Of a stretch of 58,818 nucleotides of DNA, positions 53,457 through 58,818 are shown in pieces. The notes under the pieces are model-generated. The model was not told the origin of the DNA. It did no database searches and saw nothing but the letters and a program-made list of their open reading frames with translations. The position numbers and the translations under genes were made by a program. The stretch spans positions 1 through 58,818 of the forward strand of contig CAYPBK010000008.1 in NCBI GenBank assembly GCA_964408955.1, given 5' to 3'. Numbering within the stretch: position 1 is the first letter of the stretch; the number at the start of each line of letters is the position of its first letter. Origin of the DNA: JAAYKT01 sp964408955. Its GTDB lineage: Bacteria; Bacillota; Clostridia; Lutisporales; Lutisporaceae.

Positions 53457-55142
53457 TTATTTGTATCCTTCAATAAATCTTTCAAGTATTGCTGCTACCT
53501 GGGAGCGTTGAGCTTGACCTTTTGGCATTACATTATCACCACTGCCTTGGATTAGGCCTTTGGCATTTGCCCAGGATAATGCCTCTTTAGCCCAAGCTGA
53601 TATCTTATTCGCATCTGCAAATTTATCTAAATCACCTTTAGCCGTTACATCATATTTTTTGAACTTTCCGTAATTCATAAGTATTACAGCCATTTGTTCT
53701 CTTGTTATAGGGTCGTTAGGCCCGAATTTCCCTTCACCATAACCACTCACTATCTTGTTTTCTTCTGCCCATATAACTGCATCAGTATAGTATTGACCGT
53801 TAGGCACATCATTAAATGGGTTTTTCCCTTTTACATTTGGAGTGCCTTCCATGCGATGAAGTATAGTTACTATCATAGCCCTTGTAGTATTTCCTCCGGG
53901 TCCAAAAGTAGTGGGTGAAGTACCGTTCATCAATCCACTTTTATATACATAAGATACATTGTCATAAAACCAATCTGATTCCTTTACATCGGTAAAAGGT
54001 AAGTCACTTGGTACATCTGGTAACTCTGCCGGTTCACCTAATTTGCCATATACAGTTGTGTCCTTTGTAAACACTGTATCTGTCGTTAATTTTGTCTTAT
54101 ACTCTTTGTCCAAGTACCAGCCTTCCAATGTATATCCTTCACCTGCCAGACTGCCTAAAGCTTCTAACTTTCCATCAAAATCAGTTTGCATAACAGATTT
54201 CACTTCTTTTTCCACTTCGAAAGTAATCTTGTAAGCTACTTTATCTGTAGGTGTTATTATGTGGACTGGGCCAATAGCCGGGTTACTTGTTTTTCCACCT
54301 GTGGCGTTACTATTTGTATTAGTAGCTACAGAATAGTATTTTCCTTCAGCACCGAGAGAAGGAACAGTGATTTCTAATACACCTTTGCCACTGTGCTCGC
54401 TGCTTACTTCTTTATCTTTAGCCGGATTCGGTTTATCTCCTGTCATCTGATACCATGTATAACTTATTTCACCGTTATCATCTGTGTCTGCTGTTTCCGT
54501 TATATATTGTACCGTTTTTTCTGTCATTGTATATTCTCTATCTTCCATGCCGTCAAATTTTGGGTCTTCAGCATTAAATAGCACATTAATAGTTGAAACA
54601 TTGCTAAAAGCAATTGCTTCCGCATGGTTTTCCTTGCTGTTTGCTACAAGAGCATAATAGTATTTTGTACCTTTTACTTTTATATCAGGAGTATAGTATT
54701 GTCCTTGACCTACAACTTTATCGTCATCAAAAGTATCATTTTTATTATCCGTACTTTCATACCATGCATAAGTTATTTTTCCTCCGTCTGAAGTCTTCCC
54801 TTCTACAGCTAAAGCTTTTAAAGCAACATCTGCCGGTGAGTCTTCTTTATAATTTATGACCTTTTCAGGTTGTTTAGCAATTTCAGGTTTTTTCGCAAAA
54901 GGAAGTTTTGTTTCATTTATCTGTAGGCTTATTTGTTTTTCACCATAACTTCCATCATTTGCATAGGCTTTAATAATGACGGTAAAAGCTCCTTTTACAT
55001 GAGGAGTTCCTGAGATAACTCCATCTTCTGATATATTCATACCAAAAGGCAGACCATTTGCTATCCAATTAATATCTGTCCTTTTCTTCCCATCAACGGT
55101 TCCGTTCATCTGATAATTTTGATATTTTTTACCTTCTTCTCC
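53457..55142 (-). CDS. C-terminal part of a giant SLH protein (gene split by assembly gap)
   Basis: About 560 residues up to the gap. From the N-side: a putative Ig domain (GLPFGMNISEDGVISGTP), two Ig-like repeats with YxWY(E/Q) cores (ITYAWYEST; ISYTWYQMT), a Flg_new-type repeat (GYTLEGWYLDKEYKT) and three C-terminal SLH domains (LPFTDVKESDWFY..., TREQMAVILMNYGKF..., RSQVAAILERFI). The SLH block is close to that of the Cys-rich protein at 36699, so the two are paralogs in their anchors. It is the same gene as 55243-58818: after removing the gap and a 55-bp duplicate the frame runs through. Confidence 0.88.
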   Translation of the reverse strand, partial: GEEGKKYQNYQMNGTVDGKKRTDINWIANGLPFGMNISEDGVISGTPHVKGAFTVIIKAYANDGSYGEKQISLQINETKLPFAKKPEIAKQPEKVINYKEDSPADVALKALAVEGKTSDGGKITYAWYESTDNKNDTFDDDKVVGQGQYYTPDIKVKGTKYYYALVANSKENHAEAIAFSNVSTINVLFNAEDPKFDGMEDREYTMTEKTVQYITETADTDDNGEISYTWYQMTGDKPNPAKDKEVSSEHSGKGVLEITVPSLGAEGKYYSVATNTNSNATGGKTSNPAIGPVHIITPTDKVAYKITFEVEKEVKSVMQTDFDGKLEALGSLAGEGYTLEGWYLDKEYKTKLTTDTVFTKDTTVYGKLGEPAELPDVPSDLPFTDVKESDWFYDNVSYVYKSGLMNGTSPTTFGPGGNTTRAMIVTILHRMEGTPNVKGKNPFNDVPNGQYYTDAVIWAEENKIVSGYGEGKFGPNDPITREQMAVILMNYGKFKKYDVTAKGDLDKFADANKISAWAKEALSWANAKGLIQGSGDNVMPKGQAQRSQVAAILERFIEGYK

Positions 55143-55242
55143 NNNNNNNNNNNNNNNNNNNNNNNNNNNNNNNNNNNNNNNNNNNNNNNNNNNNNNNNNN
55201 NNNNNNNNNNNNNNNNNNNNNNNNNNNNNNNNNNNNNNNNNN
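55143..55242. other. Assembly gap (100 N) flanked by an exact 55-bp duplication
   Basis: The 55 bases at 55088-55142 are identical to those at 55243-55297. Overlap of this length suggests two contigs ending in the same k-mer (k = 55) that were scaffolded without merging. Removing 155 bases restores one frame. Confidence 0.9.
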
Positions 55243-58200
55243 TCCCATCAACGGTTCCGTTCATCTGATAATTTTGATATTTTTTACCTTCTTCTCCGTC
55301 AGGAAGTTTGTCGTCTTTGATATCTATTTCTTTGCCTGCCGCTGCCATCTGGCTGGGTCCATCTGCAAATGTATATTTGAACGATACAACTTCACTGTCC
55401 ATTCTTTCAGACAAGGCTAAGACGTAAGCTGTGATAATGGAATCTTCTTTTATTTTTATTTCTCCCGGTTGGTAATTATAAAGCGTAAGATCTCCGTCAT
55501 TTATTCGATAAAGAATTGCACTTTTATAGCTTTCTTTCTCTTTTTCAAAACTAAGCTCAAAAGGCAAATCAGATTTAGAATACTCTCCCGGTGCAGGCTT
55601 TATAACCGGTGTATTTGCTCTCTTCGGATTTTCTACAACTAATTCAAGTTTTGCGGTAGTGCTGCCTTCACTGTTTTCCGCTTTTATTTCGAAATTATAT
55701 GTCCCTAAAAAATCAGTTTCTACACGCAATACAGGCATTGGGAATACCATTCCCGGTTGGATAATCTCTGTTCCCGGAGGAGGCGCTCCGTTACCTGTAA
55801 AAGATATATTCGGCGTGGGTAAACCGTCTATTTTTATTACAATATCATTATGAGTATTTCTACCTATTGTTTTGCTTTTCGTTCCATCTTCAAAGGATAT
55901 CTTTGTAGGAGCTTTGATTTCTCCGGGCTCTACAATATGGAGTAAAGTGTGGATGGATTCGGTTCCATAACTGCTGTTTTTATCCAGTACTCTTATTCTG
56001 AAATACTCTCCTTTTGGAGATCCATCCTCATTTTTGCCGGTAGTTTTAAGAGGTTTTCCTGTAAATTTACCTGTGGTTTTATCAAATGTTAATCCATATT
56101 CTTTGGTGAAATCATCCAGACTTAAACCTTTTGAATGTTCAATAGACCATTCAAAATCACCTTTTGTAGGGAAGTTAACATAATCCGGTAAAGCATTCTC
56201 GCTGTTGTACTCTTTCCCTTTCTCAGCAAATAAAAGTGCTTGTACTGCTAATTTTCCATCACCTTTTAGAGTAGCTATCTCTTTTGTGATTACTCTCACT
56301 TTTACACTATCACTGCCTGATTTATTAGTGGCTTTTAAATCAAATTCGTATGTTCCTTCTTTATCTGGAACCTTACCTTTTAAATGCCAATTCGTCAAAC
56401 TATCATCTATGCTGCAAGGGAAAGGGGAACTTATTATATCGATTTTTACATCATCTGAACCTTCTAATAATAGATTATTGAATAAATAGCCATTATACCC
56501 TAAAGGAAAGGTACCTTCAAGTACATTGCCTTTATCTTTTCTAAATTCAGTCTTGGCATTTACTTTTATCGTTACATTCCCTGATATTGGTGCATACTCC
56601 GGTGGAGGGATTACTCTGAAAGTTATATCGTAATCTCTGCCTATTGATGTTGGTATTCCTGTTATCTCTCCTGTTTTTTCGTTTAATGTCAATCCTGTGG
56701 GAAGGCTTCCGCTTTCTATGCCCCATAATTCTTTATAATTTTTATCTTTTGGATAACTGCTTTCAAGTTGTATTTTTGTATTCTTGTATTTTTCTACAGT
56801 AAATTCTTTAGTAGTAATTACATATGGCGATTTCACAATGAATTCAACTTTTTTAGTATCTTCTCCCATATTATTCTTTGCTGTTATTGTCATATATTTT
56901 CTGAGGCTACGCGTTGGTGTACCGCCAATTACAATTTCTTTTGTTTGGCTATCAATATAAGCTACAAAACCAGAAGGAAGCTCATTATGGTCAAATTTCC
57001 AGCTTGTTACTTTGCCGCCTTTACTTCCTATATTAATACGAATTGGCACTCCGTATTCAAGTTCTACCTTATCTTTAATATCAATTATAGGCTTAGCTGA
57101 TTCACTTCCTTTGGGGGATACTATAAATGAAATAATCTCTGTTTTTTTAGTTTGGTTAGATGCAGTTACCGTGCAATAGTAAAAATAGCTACCCGGTTCG
57201 CTATGTCCCGGTATCTCAACGGTACTATCATTATTTATTTTTGTATCTATCGTAATAATATTTGTGGTTGGCCCTTTATATTTCCATTCTGTCTTTTCTA
57301 CATAAACCCCGTCTGCGGGCCTATCTGCTAAATTAGAAACTTCTCTTGTTATTGTGAAAGGCTCGTTGACTGTAAGAAATGTATCTTCAGTAATTAATCT
57401 TATGTCCGGTTGTATTTTATCTTTTGTAACATTTATTTTAACTTTCCTAGTCATTTGACCTGCGGGTTTCCCTCCAAGTATTTCCACTACTTTTATAACA
57501 TGGGTGCCATTTGCTTTTTCTTCCCCTTTTATTCTGAAGTGATTATCATCAAAAACTTTTGGATGGTATACAGTAAATTCTTCTTCCCCCGGGTATGATG
57601 AATAAACTTCAAATACCGGTTTTCTGCCAAGTCCAATATCTCTGTCTTTATCCATTCCAAATTTCATAACCTTTCCAAAAACTTTTGTATCTAAGGTTTC
57701 TCCTTCAGCTATAAAGAATTCTAATTCACTTTTATCATTATTTCCTAATTCAAAGGAAAAATCTACAGAATCATTTAGAAATTCCACGTTTTTTGCCAGC
57801 TTCAATAATTTTTCTATATCTTCTTTAGTATCAGGTAAAACGCTTTTCATTGGTTCACCTTTCCATGTCCAGTATAAATTATGATAGTATTTTCCATCAA
57901 TCGTAAAACTGTCTTCATTTGTCATTAAACCATAATCTAATTTAATGTAATCTATATTCCAATGCTTACTCCCTCCGTATCTTGACCTATAAGCATACCC
58001 TTGTTCATGCATCCAGCGGCTTGTTGTAGTTATTTTTAAAGGACCTTCTATAGTAAGGGATTTATTTTTTAGCTTATCATTAAAAACTTGAGCGAATCCT
58101 GTGGCATCTAAGGTACCGGCATTTAATATAGTGCGTCCGCCTTTATGAAGTATGACATCTCCCGCATCATCCGGTGCTTTCCAACTTCTAAAGGAAGTCA

Positions 58201-58818
58201 GTTTTCCGCCGTTTACTACTGCTTTACCTCCTTCATTGGTTATACAAATTCCACCGGTCATATTATATCCATAACCGGTATATAGCATATCAAGAAGATG
58301 CTCCTGAGTATCTTTTGGTGCAGCACTAATCCAAGTCCTACTCTCTCTGCCGGCATATATATTTCCGCCATCTATAGCTAACTCCCCGCCTTTTTCCACT
58401 TTAAACACATTTGCTTCGTGAAACCAATAGGATTTTTTTTCATCTCTTAAAGTGGCGTGATGACGAATTTCCCCTTTTTCTTTTGGGTCCGAGTCTTTTA
58501 TTAAAAGTCCGCCCCCGTCTTTGATAGTAAACATATAGACAGGACGCTTTATCTTATTGATTTGATAATTTTTATAACTTGTGTTATTTATAAGCTCTAA
58601 CTTATGTCCGTTTAAGTCTATATTCACTCTTTTATTTATAACAAAAAATTTCTTTGCATCTTCCGGACTGACTGTTTTTTGCTCTAACGGGAATTCGTAT
58701 CTTTCTTCTAAGTCTTTCATTAATTTGACTTCTAAAGCATCACTTTCTGTAAGTCCGGTTATGAGTTCATCCCAAGTAGATACTTCAAGGATTCTTGATT
58801 GTGGTACATCAGCCCAAG
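55243..58818 (-). CDS. N-terminal/central part of the giant SLH protein, truncated by the window edge
   Basis: About 1190 residues; the frame stays open to the last base (…DVPQSRILEVSTWDELITGL before the first internal Met), so the signal peptide lies outside the window. N-terminal beta-helix-like region (NIDLNGHKLELIN; GGGLLIKD; GGKAVVNGG), then several Ig-like or putative-Ig repeats with the ..P.GL...TG.I.GTP pattern (about four), and a chitobiase/CBM-like segment (INDGDLTLYNYQPGEI). No enzyme motif seen. Together with 53457-55142 it forms a protein of at least 1735 residues. Its promoter is not in the window. Confidence 0.85.

Noticed and set aside
53457..58818. Natural frameshift or two separate genes
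   Set aside because: The break coincides with the N gap and a 55-bp duplication; deleting the artefact restores one frame.
36699..58818. Prophage or integrative element
   Set aside because: No integrase, transposase, phage structural gene, tRNA target or attachment repeats are visible; only surface-protein genes are present.

Overview
The window looks like chromosomal DNA of a low-GC, anaerobic, endospore-forming Firmicute (Clostridia or Tissierellia type; the genus cannot be fixed from here). The evidence is the origin-proximal gene order rpmH-rnpA-yidD-yidC-jag-mnmE-mnmG-rsmG-noc-parA-parB, spore-lineage genes (a LonC-type protease, yyaC), strong GGAGG ribosome binding sites with many TTG/GTG starts, and consensus sigma-A promoters. 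No transposase, integrase, phage gene or complete RNA gene is visible. One tRNA is cut by the left edge.

Layout. (1) 1-12.1 kb, mostly minus strand: tRNA 5' end, an FAD-dependent oxidoreductase, an intergenic cluster of DnaA boxes, then the dnaB/lonC/rplI/gdpP/yybS/MazG-like operon, the rpsF-ssb-rpsR operon with a probable S6:S18 leader, DUF951, mscS and yedF. (2) 12.4-18.5 kb, plus strand: an oligopeptide ABC importer (oppB, oppC, oppD, oppF, oppA) closed by a strong terminator. (3) 18.7-25.6 kb: cyclophilin, a DUF2089 regulator paired with a DUF4097 envelope-stress-like protein, a three-gene membrane operon (beta-propeller, CvpA, LiaF-like), a 122-bp hairpin repeat with an assembly gap, yyaC, ykuS and DUF4446. 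(4) 25.8-36.5 kb: phzF with two parS sites, parB, parA, noc, rsmG, mnmG, mnmE, jag, yidC, yidD, rnpA, rpmH. This is the usual segregation, tRNA-modification and membrane-insertase block that sits next to dnaA/oriC, but dnaA is not beside rpmH here.

(5) 36.7-58.8 kb is an accessory cell-surface locus: a 1308-residue S-layer-anchored protein with about 115 cysteines in tandem CxxC modules, a receiver-like protein lacking the phosphorylation residues, a secreted MACPF (perforin-like) protein, a 2137-residue SLH adhesin-like protein, a secreted HExxH metallopeptidase on the opposite strand, and a further very large SLH protein that runs off the right edge and is broken by an assembly gap. Three of these transcription units start with the same promoter element: an inverted repeat TGGTC-N4-GACCA, exactly 20 bp, then CATATARAAT. 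This makes the locus look like a co-regulated surface system, and it is the most interesting part of the window.

Two runs of exactly 100 N (23631-23730 and 55143-55242) are scaffold gaps. The second is flanked by an exact 55-bp duplication, which suggests overlapping contig ends rather than missing sequence.
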